Assembly (NCBI RefSeq): GCF_036669915.1
Contig: NC_089317.1
Coordinates: forward strand, 2,642,071 to 2,706,070
Source of the DNA: Pocillopora verrucosa
Taxonomy: Eukaryota; Cnidaria; Anthozoa; Scleractinia; Pocilloporidae
Reading direction: 5' to 3'
Length of the DNA stretch: 64,000 bases
In this document: positions 10,920-23,329 of the stretch, piece by piece
Position numbering within the stretch: position 1 is the stretch's first letter
Layout of the letters: each line of letters starts with the position of its first letter
Notes under the pieces: generated by a model
Seen by the model: only the letters and a program-made list of their open reading frames with translations
What the model was told of the DNA's origin: nothing
Databases searched by the model: none
Made by a program: the position numbers and the translations under genes

Positions 10920-13090
10920 GTTCAGGCGATAATTTGAATTGACAGATAAGACCAGACTGGGGAAAAACTCGTCCATTATCTCGATCGTGGAATAAAGAAA
11001 GATGCCTGAATTTTTCGAGTGAGTTAGCCGGACAAATTAAGAACTGACAATCTGAGTCTCGGCTATTATTAGAACTCATGATTTTGAAACAAGTTAGCTG
11101 CACAGGACTCACTTTATCTGACAAAGGGCTAAAGCTCGAAATATCAGCTTTAGACACTCTTTACAATGGTCATTTTACATTTCTGTCGATAAAGCCAAAT
11201 CATGACAGTTTATTTGTGGCAAATTTCCTGCCTACAGCTAGGATCAGCCATTTTGAAAGCATTTTTCAAATCCTCACCGAGATACAGATAGTGTTCGATA
11301 ATTACCATCTTTCTTCGCCAAAAAAAAATTGATTGGAAGGAGCAAACTTTGCGTTGATCTCTAAGCTCTTTTCTCTCCAAATTTTTTACTCGCGTGAATT
11401 TGTTCTCCATTCCCTAACTTTGATCATGCACTGGTTATAAAGCTTAAGTTCGAATTCATATGACAGGCTGCCAAAGACTAGCCCGAGTCGCCGCTAAATC
11501 TATGATTGTCCTTTCAATTCATCGTGATCGTTTCGCTGAAAATACTCGACGGACTCTCATGCGCATGGACTTATAGAGTTCTGCGTCCCCTTACCTACCC
11601 TGATCCAAAACGTTCTTTAGAAGTATAACTTGTAGACAATAAAACTTCCATTTTATTCTATCCCTAAACTATGAAACGAATTTTCACAGAATTTTGATAA
11701 ATCTCTAATTTTATTTCAAGATTGTAATTCCAGTTATATCTGGACATCAGTGGAAAGCGCCAGAGATTGGAAGTTTAATTCATTTCTTCATTTTAATACT
11801 GTTATTAATTTAGAAGTCAACTAATTCCCTGTACAACCTTCAAGCAGATTTTGAAGGAGCTAAATCCAAAGTAATGAGTGGTTAAGGGGGCAGACCAATA
11901 TTTTACAATACGTTACAATACTAGTTATAGTTAATTAATGAGTACTCTACAGTTTGTTCGAAAACGCGACAAGAATTTGAATGAATAAAAATCGCCAAGG
12001 ACTCTTACCACTTAATTGTGAGTGTCTTCCGCAAACGATGGGATGTTTACGGAGCAATTAAGAAAATATTGCGTAAAATATTACATCGTTACAAACGATA
12101 TCACTTTGCACTCTAAGACACTTAAAATGTCTATTTTTTCGCACGATCAAAGACCTTTCGGGCTGAACACAATGCAAACGTAAATCTCGGAAATCGGAGT
12201 GATATCAGAGGATAAATTGTACTATATTTTAAAATTCTTCGAAGAAAAGAAAATTCAGCAAACAAAAATTTTGTTTATTACGCGTCCAGCGTTACCAAAG
12301 AAAATATTTTTCATTAAAATTTGTTTTTGCAACAAAGTGGGATTACTGGAGAAAACCCATGAAAGGGTGAAAAATTTCTAAAGGCCACAGCTTTGTACCG
12401 GAAGTACTAAAAATTTTAATCTCAAATAATGACTATGTAATTCTTTCTGTCTTTACGTTAGCTAAGAGTATCATTTTAAGCTTAGCTTATATTTGCACGG
12501 TTTTCTTTTTACAATCTGAAGGGTTCCAGAAGTTAGCTCTGTTAATCACTCTCCTTTCCTTCTTTGACAAACGAGGTCTCGTTATGACTTGTAGTGGTGC
12601 AAACTCGGGAAAACTTGTCAGTTAAATATATTATTTCTTCCCTAACTGCTTTAAAACGGACTGCAAACAGATTTTATTAATAAAATACTTTTCAAGTGTT
12701 TAAGAGTTTACTTCCATGCGGTATTTTTGCCGAAGTAAATATTTTAAGAGGAAATGGGTGTTTGTTACACGTATATACTTTAGCAATTTAAAGGAGGGAT
12801 TTTCAAGGTGTATCTTGTTACATAAAAATAGCGTCGAAACACAATTTCACACACAAAAAAGACATATTTCTGTGTTTGGGAACGACGAAGAAATGTTACG
12901 AATCGCAAATGGATAAGAAAAACCCGCCATTTATGGCACTGTATTAAAAATAAGGATATCTTCGTTAAGAGGATTCGTTCAAAAGTGATCCGAGTCTCCA
13001 TGGAAACTCAATCCTTTCTGGATGTGTTCAAGATATTGACACTTTAGCAGTGACGTAAGCAGTTTAAAAATTAGTTTAGTATCTGTTACT
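10920..13090. other. Intergenic, no supported gene
   Basis: Several short frames are open on both strands, but none has splice sites plus a recognisable motif. Upstream exons of the minus-strand candidate gene may be hidden here. Confidence 0.4.
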
Positions 13091-13099
13091 GATCGCGTG

Positions 13100-13105
13100 T
13101 ATATA
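13100..13105 (+). promoter_or_regulatory. TATA-like box of gene 3
   Basis: TATATA lies 115 bases upstream of the gene 3 start codon. Confidence 0.3.
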
Positions 13106-13219
13106 GGTAGCCATGATAAAGAAGAGAACGTTTGCAGAAATACCCATCTCCCAAAACCAGAGATTTGACGCGAATTACTACAGTTGACCAGCTGTCCCGC
13201 TGTATTTGATTCAAAGAAT

Positions 13220-16200
13220 ATGTTCAAAATTCTGTTCTGCGTAGCTTTGGTCTGGTTCCATACATCGCAGATTATATCAGGAACCGAGGTAAGGTTTCTC
13301 AGCCTTTTTTAAGTGGTATATCGCCAGAATGGCCATGAATATAAAATTCAGATACAATGCACTTGTACCTTTACCTAGCTCAGCTTGCTCACCTTTGCTA
13401 GAATCGAGACTGTTTCTCTGACAAGAATTATGGAATCATACATTTAACAGCATGAAAAAGCCGTTTTGATCAAAGCATTTCTTTCATTTTTTCTTCGTCT
13501 TAAAAATTAAATTTCTGTTTGATAAGAAACGCAGTTTTGAATAGCTAGAGATACAGATATGATCTCACAGAAATTGTCGTTTTTACCTTGTATGATTTGA
13601 ATATACAAATTTCCATTGCTTTGATTAAGTTGTTTTGGCTAGTTTTTTATTGGGTTCAAGTAAAAGTATATGAGAGATAAGGCACTAAAATTCAGTTCAG
13701 TGAAAGGTGATAACAGCGAAATATCTAACCAGGAAGAGAAAATTTATCAAGAAAAAAAATATTAGGGCACGTTCTGCGACGCTTGAAATCGTTGCGGCAC
13801 TCCGTGATCTTTTAACTTTTAATGTTGCCCGGGTAAAATTTTAAGCTCTGTGACATTCAAATAACAGCAATTTACTTTTGAAAAAAAAAAAAGAAGAAAT
13901 TATTCGTATGTGAGACCAAAAATACATCTTAACACCTCGAAATGTGCAGCGACCGTTGATGATTGCAATAGCTTATCCCATGCTTGGTTTTTGATTTCTA
14001 CTTGCTAACATTTTGGTTCAGAGGGACTCCCATCTAAAATTTTCCAAACAGCTAAGTTTTCCTATCCAATCAAAAGCCACAAGCGGCAAACCAATTGTGA
14101 TCATTTTTAACATATAACTAAATTTTCAACGCAGAAAATGTGGAGTGGCCACACACAAAAGACACTTTTGAAAAGAAATTTCGAGGAAATTTTTCCAAGA
14201 GCACTTAAAAGCACAAAAACTCTCAAGCTGGAAATTTCTATCTACACGTAATGAACATATATTGATTTTTTTTCTCCAAAAAGTAGATTTTTTGTTGTCA
14301 TGCAATCGAAAACTCAACTAAATTAGTTTGTACCTAGTCTGTAATATAACTTTTCCATCCCTTTTAAAATTTGTTCTGCAATGTTTCTAATAACCAGTTG
14401 GGGAAAACTTCAAAAGATGTCAGAGTTATTACGACATATGAAGGTCCATTGCTTTCTTCGAAGATTCATGTTTCAGAACTTACACAACATATAATATACT
14501 AATCTATAACTTCTTAAAATTGATAAACACACCTTTTTTTGACCATAATAAAACGTGTTTGCACAGGTTAGAAAAATATCCCCTGCATCTTTAGATACCT
14601 ATATAAATAAAAGACTTCAAATCCCAGCCTTTTGTATAAAGGTGTGATGGATTTTAGTTTAAAAATATTCATAAGGGTACCTTCGTTAGTGTATCTACGA
14701 TCAGAGCAATTTGAATGGAATTACATTTTTTAATTGAAATAGTTTATTTTAATGCATGACTTTAAAGTTTTTGGTTTTGGTCGTGTCTCAAAGTTCATAA
14801 TTTTCACAAAGATTAGTCAATTTCACCCGTTTTTCATAAGGAACGATCACCAGAGGTTGGGACATATATCTACAGCCGGATCAAAACATTCCTAGATAAA
14901 CAAAGTTCTTTGTTTCCTTGGTTTTCTCTACATATGAATAAAATTTGGATAGTCTGAATTTGCATTTCGTGCTTTTTGACTCATCATTTAGTTGGCAGCA
15001 AAAACAGGCTTTTATCTTTAAACGCAAACAGGTTTCACCAAATCAAAAAATTTCGACACCTTTACATTCAAGCAGTTTGTACTCTCCATTCAAAATTCAT
15101 CACTGCTTTATCTCATTCTGGTCACTGACAAGAGACATGCTATTTGTAGAAACAAAAAATGGGTACGACAACTGTATAAGTGGTTCATGCCGTTTAAGAG
15201 AATTTTTATGTTCATGAGAAGCCCAATGGAGATTATGTCATAGTTTTAAAATCATTTTGATAAAGTCGTATTCACATTTAATTATTACAATTTTTTCCTG
15301 CAAAAACACAAACTAGAGGATTTCCACGTAACCTCTTTCGATCACAAATCTCTTTCGCTTCTACAGGATTTCTGAGACAAAATGGGATGAGGTCAGTTTT
15401 TTGTCGCACACGTCCAAATCTGCATATCTCCCTCCAGCTTGCGCAGGGAATAAAACCCTATCTCTACAACATGATATATCATCAGGAGTGAGTTCTTTTT
15501 TTATCCCACAAATTTAAATGAGCAGAATTTCCAACCTCTGTCGATCACAGATCAGGCAATATAACAATGATATTGCTCGAAAAAATCATCTCTTGCTTTC
15601 GCCTCAACGGTATTCCTTATTTCGCGCCGACCATAGAGCTAAGAAACACATCTGGCAATAATTCAATGCGATAGGCAGCTGAATATGTGAATAACTTTCA
15701 TAAAATGTCGTTCCACCGAACGAATTTCCTCGCTGAGATCATGGAATAAATTCAAAACCAAATCTGCCTTGTGTGACTCGTTGCAGGGAAAGAATTCTAT
15801 CGCGGGAACAAAGAATTTCTCCAAAACTTTTCCTCATCGCAAGAAACTATTTGTCATTGCGACTTATTTCCGCGATTTACTCTTACCCTTTAACTCCCAT
15901 GAGTGACCAAGACTGAACTTCTCCTTACAATATCAATACAATATCAACCAGATGAGTGATGAGAATAAAGAAAAATGTCAATTTGGGGATAATTAGTTGA
16001 TCCAATACTTAATTCTTTGAACCAAAATTACAAGAGTTGTATGGTTGACTGTAAGGAGAATTACAAATTTGATGTGGGAGTTAAAGAGTCAACCCGTATG
16101 TTGCGACCCATATGCTTTTCATAACCTCTCAAGCTTTAGATTTCAAATCAGAAACTGAACTTGTAAAATTGAAAAGTTTCAGAGTGATTTGTTTGATGAT

Positions 16201-18904
16201 CTCGATGGGCCTAACTTCTTGAGAGAAGACGAGGGACAAATTTATAACGACGACGAGCCTGATTACGACAAGGTAAGTACGCTGTTTTGAGCAGCTTTTT
16301 ACCTTCACTTTATGTCTTGAGTTATTCCGCAGACCAAGAGTTCAGTCTAAATGAAATGACCTTGAAACTTCACCGACAACTACAAATTCAATTTAGGAAA
16401 TGACCGTTTTCTTGGTTTTTCGTTCTGGGCATTTCACGAGGCTGTTTTCAGAGGCTACATCGTTCCGACGGCAAGCGTGTATTTCGATTCAAACAATAAT
16501 ACATCAAATAATTGTTTAGGATGATGAATGAAAACCTTCTGAGTCCTTTTAGAAAGAGTAGTAACTTCAGGTAGTTGTTTAATTAAAACATCAAATGCTA
16601 AGGACTAGCTGTAGGAGACGAGGAGTTGGAGCTAAACGGTTAAATAAAGTACTGTATGCTTTTCTTCTATTTCCTTCTGTTATAATTTACAGGACTCTGC
16701 CATCACAAAAAGAGTGGCTGCTGATGAATATGTTACCACAAATCCATCAAAACGTACGAAAATGTTTTGCAAGGTGACGGCACACTCACAAGGAATTATT
16801 ACAAAAAAATGTAGGTAGAGGGCTTTGGAAGTAATGTAAGTAGGCATTAGTTAACCCGATCCCGATATCAACCTATGCAGCGCCCTTCGATTAAGTAAAC
16901 GGCCAATCACACCGGATGAAAACGAGGCGATGGGGTATTGAGAACTCTAAGTAAAAACAAGCACACTGCGTGCAGTGCGGGAAAAATTGAGTGAGATGAT
17001 TGGTTGAAGGAAGTGGTGCTTGTTTTCTGATCCAATCACAGAGTGAAGTAGAACAAATCCGTTATAATTCTGGATGAATTACTTTCGATACCCGAGGAAA
17101 AATTGCTTTGAATCGGAATATCTTATATTCGTAGTGGTAGCACATCCACGCCAGTTGAGTGTTCTTGATCAACGTGGAATTTGTTTATATAGATATTAAT
17201 TAAATATAAGATTAAATTTCACGATAGCAACGCCGGGGAAAGAGGCGACGCTAAAGTAAACTTTACAAGACTCATTTTTCCTAAGAATCATAGTTCGCGA
17301 ATAGCGCGGTTAGTGGTCCGTCACTTGGCCTCAGATCTCCCCGTTTCCAAATCATATAAATCTAGCGTTGGGCTCGAAGTAGAGACGAGAGTAATCTTTC
17401 GTCGGGGCTTCAGCTTTCAGACCCAACATTTTAGCGATTTATGTTCTTCTGTTCATCAAATCTATTATTTTGCTTCGTTTTCATTGCCGTCACCGTTTTG
17501 TTTTCCTTAATATCCGTGAATTCTTGAACTTCAAGCCTCAACTCACACGATGGAAGTGAAGTTACTTTGCTAAATCTGCCTTCTGTCTTCTCCAGGGAAT
17601 GCGAACAAGCCACCAATTAGAATTCCTATTCCTCCCAATATTTGTCGGCCCTTTCCTACTTTTGTTGAATTGCAAAAGCCAACACACGATCAATACTCTC
17701 CGAATGTGGTCATACTCCACCGGTGCCTCGGTGGATGTATAGGTAAGTTCATTCATTGATTGTGCGTGTTCGTGTCCATGTCCGTTCGTCCGTGCCCCTG
17801 TCCGCCGTGTCCTTCTCCTCGTCCGTGTCCGTTCATCCGAGTCCGTTCGTCCGTGTGCGTGTGCATGTGCATGTGCGTGTGCGTGTGCGTGTGCGTGTGC
17901 GTGTGCGTGTGCGTGTGCGTGTGCGTGTGCGTGTGCGTGTGCGTGTGCGTGTGCGTGTGCATGTCCTTGTCCTTGTCCTTGTCCTTGTCCTTGTCATTGT
18001 CCTTGTCCTTGTCCTTGTCCTTGTCCTTGTCCTTGTCCTTGTCCTTGTCCTTGTCCTTGTCTTTGTCCTTGTCCTTGTGAGTGTCCGTGTCCGTGTCGTA
18101 TCCTTGTACTTTTCTGTGTCCGTGTCCGTGTCTGTTTCCGTGCCTGTTTCCTTTTCCTTATCCTTCTTCTTGTCCCAATTGCCGCCGTTATTGTTATTGT
18201 TATTGTCGTCGTCCTTGTCGTTGTTATTTTATCGTCATTATATATTATCAACGTCATAGTCATTCTCGTGCTCGTCCATGTTCAAGCTATTGTCACTGTT
18301 ATTGTCATTATCAGTGTCATCATCTCTGTGATTGTCTCCGTGATTGTTAAGGCCATCATGCCTATCGACTCTTAATGAAGGTAACATGCGCTTGTCTTTT
18401 TCAGGGTCGCAACAGCTCTTAAACTGTACAGTTAAACGCCAGGAAGAGGTCGTCATACAGGTATTGAAAATCAACGACCTTAAACTTGTGAATATCACTG
18501 TCTACAATCATACAGCTTGTGGCTGTGACTGTATCAAGCGTCAGTCGGAGTGTGATGCTAAAATTCACGACTTCGAACAAGACCATTGCAAGTGCAAGTG
18601 CAAACAAGACAACAGCAGTTCATGCGACTCAACCAAAATGTCCTGGAAAGAGAAAACGTGCAAATGTGAATGCAACTCCGCACCCAAAATTTGCGACAAG
18701 TCCCCAAACCAAGAATGGAATGCAGCCATTTGCGAGTGTGACTGCAAGCGGAAGGTCAAAGTTCGATGTGCCAGAAAAGGAAAAGCTCTGAACAAAAAAA
18801 CGTGCGAATGCGATTGTCCGACACCGCAGCCAAGTTGTCCTCCGGGCGAATCGTTCCTGAAGTATAACTGCACCTGCGTACCAAACTCGGTCGTTACCAA
18901 ATAA
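13220..18904 (+). CDS. PDGF/VEGF-like secreted factor 3 (five exons)
   Basis: Exons 13220-13288, 16183-16272, 16693-16810, 17596-17742 and 18405-18904 join in phases 0, 0, 1 and 1 to give 307 residues. The exon 3 donor at 16811 is chosen because phase 1 is needed to enter exon 4; a donor at 16774 would break the frame. Exon 1 is a signal peptide. Exon 2 is strongly acidic. Exons 4 and 5 carry the knot: NICRPFP, HRCLGGC, LNC and TACGC. Five CXCXC modules follow (CGCDC, CKCKC, CKCEC and two CECDC) with a final CTC, the longest tail of the cluster. The dimer-linking Cys is replaced by Gly. The intron between exons 4 and 5 is filled with a hexanucleotide satellite; reading through it hits a stop a few codons into the intron. 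Possible glycosylation sites include NCT, NIT and NHT. Confidence 0.85.
15886..16089 (-). repeat. MITE-like element, family B copy 1
   Basis: Terminal inverted repeats read CTTTAACTCCCAT and GTGGGAGTTAAAG. The internal order matches the copies at 26811 and 45787 in reverse orientation. It lies in intron 2 of gene 3... just before exon 2 (intron 1 by the exon model). Confidence 0.65.
17760..18140. repeat. Hexanucleotide satellite in gene 3 intron
   Basis: A (GTGCGT)n block spans about 17852-17962 and passes directly into a (CCTTGT)n block at about 17963-18078. Degenerate GTCCGT-type units lie on both sides. Because six is a multiple of three, long open frames of alternating residues appear on both strands; these are artefacts. 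The array lies inside the intron between the two knot-encoding exons of gene 3. Confidence 0.9.
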
Positions 18905-18973
18905 AGATCTTCAACTGAACTTGGTTTAAACAAAAAATGGAATTTTTTAGGTGAAGGGACTCTTGTAAATCGT

Positions 18974-18979
18974 AATAAA
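18974..18979 (+). terminator. Poly(A) signal of gene 3
   Basis: AATAAA lies 70 bases beyond the stop codon. A second AATAAA overlaps the stop itself. Confidence 0.5.
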
Positions 18980-18984
18980 TGGAA

Positions 18985-20852
18985 TACGTCAGATACTTCT
19001 TTTTGTCTTTTTAGTTTCGTAAACAATGTATGAAATACGTTGCATAGGGTGCTCTGTAAGAATCAGTCGTTTATCAGGGACGTGACTTTTCGATCGAGTT
19101 GCACTTACAAAACATCCAAAGATGAAGAGTATCAAAGTGGTGTTAATTTCCGTTATTTTATGACATTCACGTCAGTCAACGGCTTATTTAAGGGAAATTT
19201 GAATCAAATGATCAATAAAACTGTCATCTCCACTCCAAACGAAAATCGTATTCTATTTTGAAAAACAAGTTTATAGAAAGCGCTTTATTGATCACGAGAT
19301 TTTCCTCCGATGTTACATTTGTAGGTAACAAGTCTCTTTGCTCCTGACTCTACTGGCGTCGTCCCCAAAATCTAGACACATAACTACACTCACAATGTCT
19401 TGGTTGAACGAGTAAAGATAAAATAATAATTAAAATGATAATGCTACTAATAATGATAATATAAAGGATAATAATAATAACAATAATAATAATAATAAAT
19501 CTAACCAAATTAAAAAAAGAGAGAGAGCAACACGCTCAGAACTTAAAAATACTTTTTAAATTTGTTAGGTTACTGGTGTCGAGTTCCAGGCGCGTGCTCC
19601 TCTGTATTTAAATGATCCCACGTTCATGTTCCCATGGCGGTTAATAACTTCCGAATGGCCCATTAATAACGTCCCCAGTGATACATAATGACCCCGAAAG
19701 CAACTGGAAACAGTTGAAATAAATCAATTGCAACAATTGATTGATTTCAGAACAATGCGCTGGGCTACTTTCTTTTCTCTTCATTTTTTTTAATGATGTA
19801 AACGGATCTAACTTGTCAAATTTCAAATCGAGTTGATACGAACCAGAGGAAAACCTCATTATTTTGGACAGGTAAATATTTGAGTATCTTATCCAGCCAG
19901 TACGCTACTTGCTAAAATCCACCCAGCATTGCTTCGGTAAAAATTTAGGTATTGCATTTGCGCTAATTAAATAATGAAAAATTATTCTGCGCATTGTTTT
20001 CCAGTTTTTGCTGCTAAGTCTCCGTGTTATCTCGATTTATTCTAATCTTTCAAGACCAGTAACTTCTCAAGTCCATCGAGATAACTCTGTCTTGACAGTT
20101 TATCTGGGATTAACTTCTCTGACCCGAAAGATTTCAGTAGCTCTTAAAGATATGACGTCAGTGGCAAGGTCAAGCAGATAAAAGTTTTTAAAACTGTTAA
20201 TCTGCGATGAATATAGGTAAGATCTAGACACGTATGATCGTTAAAGCCCGCGCTTTCAACCCATCGAGAAAAGCACACAAAAACAGTTTGAAAAGCATAC
20301 AAATTAAATAAAAAACAAAACGGTGAATCAACGAACGTTTCTTTTTTAACACCAAGAGAATATCAACTGTTTTTCTCTTGTTGACACCGTATACAGTCAC
20401 TTAAGAATTTGGAACGGATGATAAGAACGCGCTAAAAATGATTTAAGTCTCACTATCTTCTTCTAATATAAATCGGAAGTTGTATTCGATCTAGGGAGCT
20501 GACATAAAATATTCTTTGCGTAAACAGATGATTTTCATGCGTTCTTCTTTTCCGTTTATTACTGGTATTACCAGTATCTCAAACTTTCCTATCACGTTTA
20601 TCAGCCAGCGATGTCCTCAGATAAATAAAATTGGTATTGTTTATGAAAAAGAGCGATTAAACTTGATTGGTACTGTTTTGGAATATTTTTGTTTAGAAAA
20701 TATTCCGTAGTCTGCTCGAACGTGTTTCGTTGTCAGATGGCGACGTCAACTATAGACTGTATTGCGTTCCAAAGTCACGGATCACCGACTTCAAACGCGA
20801 TTTGCATATCAGTTCAACAAATCATTGCAGTTAACGTACCGGCACGGCAGAC
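18985..20852. other. Intergenic, no supported gene
   Basis: AT-rich sequence with an (AAT)n tract near 19420-19500. No exon or family motif seen. Confidence 0.5.
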
Positions 20853-20921
20853 ATGTCTTCATTCGGTTTGATTCTGTTCTGTTCCCTGCTATTTCTTCAA
20901 GATCCTCCTGTCAAATCAAAG
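20853..20921 (+). CDS. Orphan signal-peptide exon
   Basis: An ATG opens 23 codons of a typical signal peptide (MSSFGLILFCSLLF and a short polar end) and stops at a good donor, AAG before GTAAGT, in phase 0. Signal-peptide exons of genes 1 to 4 have the same size and the same phase. I found no PDGF/VEGF body between here and gene 4. It could be an alternative first exon of gene 4, whose second exon at 27915 is also entered in phase 0, or the remnant of a lost fifth gene. Confidence 0.55.
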
Positions 20922-22098
20922 GTAAGTTACGACTGCGAAATAGTTTTACTTTTATACAAGAGATAGTCTACCTAAAAATATTGAAAAAAGCGCAACTAAA
21001 GCACTGTCGTGTTATTAAACAAATTACCAAGACGTTTGAAATAAGAGTAGAAGTGTCTGAGCGGGCAATTTGAACGAAGTGTTCGGTCAACAAAACCAAA
21101 CGAAAACTTTAAGTAGAAGCTGATAAAGCAAAATGAAACAAAAATGTAGAATTTTGATTTAGTAAAGATGTGAACAACATATACCAGCAACTTTTGAAAT
21201 TCTACCGCATTCTAAAACTCTCAGAGGGTCTAAATCTTGTTTAGTAACTCAATCAAATCTAAATTAAGGATCGATTTGTTCTGGGTAGAAACGGTTCAAA
21301 TTTATCACGCTTTTGTAAAGGTGAAAACGTTTTGCGTTCAGAATACCTTTCGCAAACCGAAAAATTTACCAGCCTTAAGCGTTATTCCACTCGCGCGCGC
21401 AATCACTGATAAATCTGGATAAATCTCTGCCGTGGCGTGTTTACAGTTGAAAAATGTATTTTTTAACAAATCTTTGATTCAATGAATTACTTCGTGTTTT
21501 TTCTCGCATACTTTCACAATACATAAAATAATCCACTGGGATTAAAGTAAAAAAGGACTTTAAATTAATTTGTCTTTATTACATTACATTCATTCAACCA
21601 GAAAAAAAGATCAGAAGATTTATAGAATTTCTGGAGTATTTGCATTAATAACTTCATAATAGTGCTAGTGTTAGAGTCGTATGTCCGAGGAACCCGGATT
21701 GTCTTTTCAAGAGTTTTGAAAACAGCAAAAGCTTACTTGATAAAACTTGGTCTTACCTATAATACCTAGATAACTAAGACTTATCTAAACTTGTACCCAC
21801 TCGAAGAAAAATGTGGAAAAAGTCAGATGTAGTTACATGCATGCGATAAAAGGAACCGATGTGTTGTAATATCAACGTTGTTTTTATAAGGGAAGGGAGA
21901 TAGAAGTGGAACCTGTCAACCCATTATGTCTACGTGATCAAATATTTTCGAAAACGGTTCGTTGTTTTGGTTAAAGAAGAAGACTTAAAATATTTCGTAA
22001 ATGTTACCGAAAAATTTAAATCAACACTCATTCACGGCTTTTTGGATAAATCAAAAAATTACACTTGCCGATAAGGATCAAAGAGGGTCGCAAAGGAA

Positions 22099-22205
22099 GC
22101 GGTCACGTCACGTTTACGGTTGACGGTTGACGGTTAAAAATAAACCGTTTTGACGGTTGACGGTTAAATTTTAGGTCGTTTGACGATAGACGGTTAAATT
22201 TTTTG
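22099..22205. repeat. TTGACGGTTGACGGTTAA motif cluster, left
   Basis: Several copies of GACGGTT spaced by short AT stretches. A related cluster in the same orientation lies at about 23245-23320 on the other side of the propeller pseudogene. Confidence 0.65.
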
Positions 22206-22411
22206 GAATATCGTCTATAAAACGAAATATACGCGCGAATTTGGCCGTAATTTTTCGTAAAAGGTTTCAATTTTCCCCATATTTTAATAATCAAATTAAT
22301 CCTATAATTGGTGCGTTAAAAATTAGGTTTTTGGTCTTCAACTATGTGTCTAATCAGCAAATCAACTTAAATCACTTTTGCTACCGCTGGACGTATTAAT
22401 AACCTGCTCAA

Positions 22412-23036
22412 TCAAGAAGCTGTCCCCTTGCAGGTTAGTCCGAAGCTATCATACAATAGACCTAAGCGCTTCAAGAATTGTGTTGTACCCGACTGCTCAG
22501 TGATGAGCTTCACGACCCCTGTTGCCGCATCCGTCACGAATATTGTTTCCCCAACAGTACAAATTCCGTGTGGTTGAACAAAGGTGCAACTTTTTACAGT
22601 CCAATCTTCATTTCCTTTGTGACCACTCCCCTCTTGAATCGTTACTACCTTGTCGACTGGGTTATATACTTTGACCTGATGAGCTCTAAATTCTGTAAAG
22701 GCCAAAGAGTTTTTAAAGGGCTCAACTCGCTTGATTTCTGAGCAAGAATTTGTCTCGTTCTTTAACACCGTATCAAATGGTCCACCCTCTAAATTAAACT
22801 AATATAAACCAATGACCAACATTACTTGGACACTTTACGGAAACGAAATAAACCAACCGGCCACCAACAGCCAGCGATTCTATCGCGGCTACATCTGCTG
22901 GATAGTCAACCAATTTAAGGGACTTTCTCCGGATAGCAACTCCGTCCTTTTCCAAAGTCACTTGAAAAATCGCTCTTTGCTCATCATCTACATATACTAC
23001 GTCACTACAAACGCAAAGGGCGGCGGGGTTGGGTAA
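22412..23036 (-). pseudogene. Beta-propeller (NHL-like) gene fragment
   Basis: The minus strand encodes two adjoining propeller-like blocks. The first (about 22810-23036) reads with phrases such as SDVVYVDDEQRAIFQV and ESLAVGGRLVYFVS. The second (22412-22770) has VQPHGICTVGETIFVTDAAT, the pattern of an NHL or TRIM-NHL blade. A stop and a frame change separate the blocks near 22770-22805, and no start or splice sites are clear. It is a broken piece of a larger gene, flanked on both sides by the GACGGTT repeat clusters, so transposon-mediated capture is possible. Confidence 0.55.
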
Positions 23037-23071
23037 AAGTGGCTCAATATGAACACGATCGCGATGAATTA

Positions 23072-23120
23072 TCCTTCAAACGGAAGTCCGTTCTGCCAAA
23101 ACGGACTTCCGTTTGAAGGA
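23072..23120. repeat. Perfect 21-bp hairpin
   Basis: The arm TCCTTCAAACGGAAGTCCGT plus one T (23072-23092) is the exact reverse complement of 23100-23120. The loop CTGCCAA is seven bases. It may be the terminus or the remains of a foldback element. Confidence 0.9.
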
Positions 23121-23244
23121 CTTGCCCATAAATGTATTTTTGTGGTATATTAAAACTTTTATTCAAAAACAGCAGAACTTGACCCCATTGAAGACTATCG
23201 TTTGGTTCGTAATTAAGGATATCTGAGACATTAGGCGTGCTTAT

Positions 23245-23320
23245 TTGACGGTTGACGGCAAAAACATTGCGTTATTGGCGGTTGGCGGTTAATATTTTGG
23301 CCATTTGACGGTTAACCCCA
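23245..23320. repeat. TTGACGGTTGACGG motif cluster, right
   Basis: Related to the cluster at 22099-22205 and in the same orientation, so the propeller fragment sits between direct repeats. Confidence 0.6.
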
Positions 23321-23329
23321 TTGAGACCT

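Noticed and set aside
17753-18350. Long open frames on both strands through the hexanucleotide array
   Set aside because: They consist of alternating dipeptides created by a repeat whose unit is a multiple of three. The gene 3 splice sites remove the region, and reading on from exon 4 meets a stop at once.
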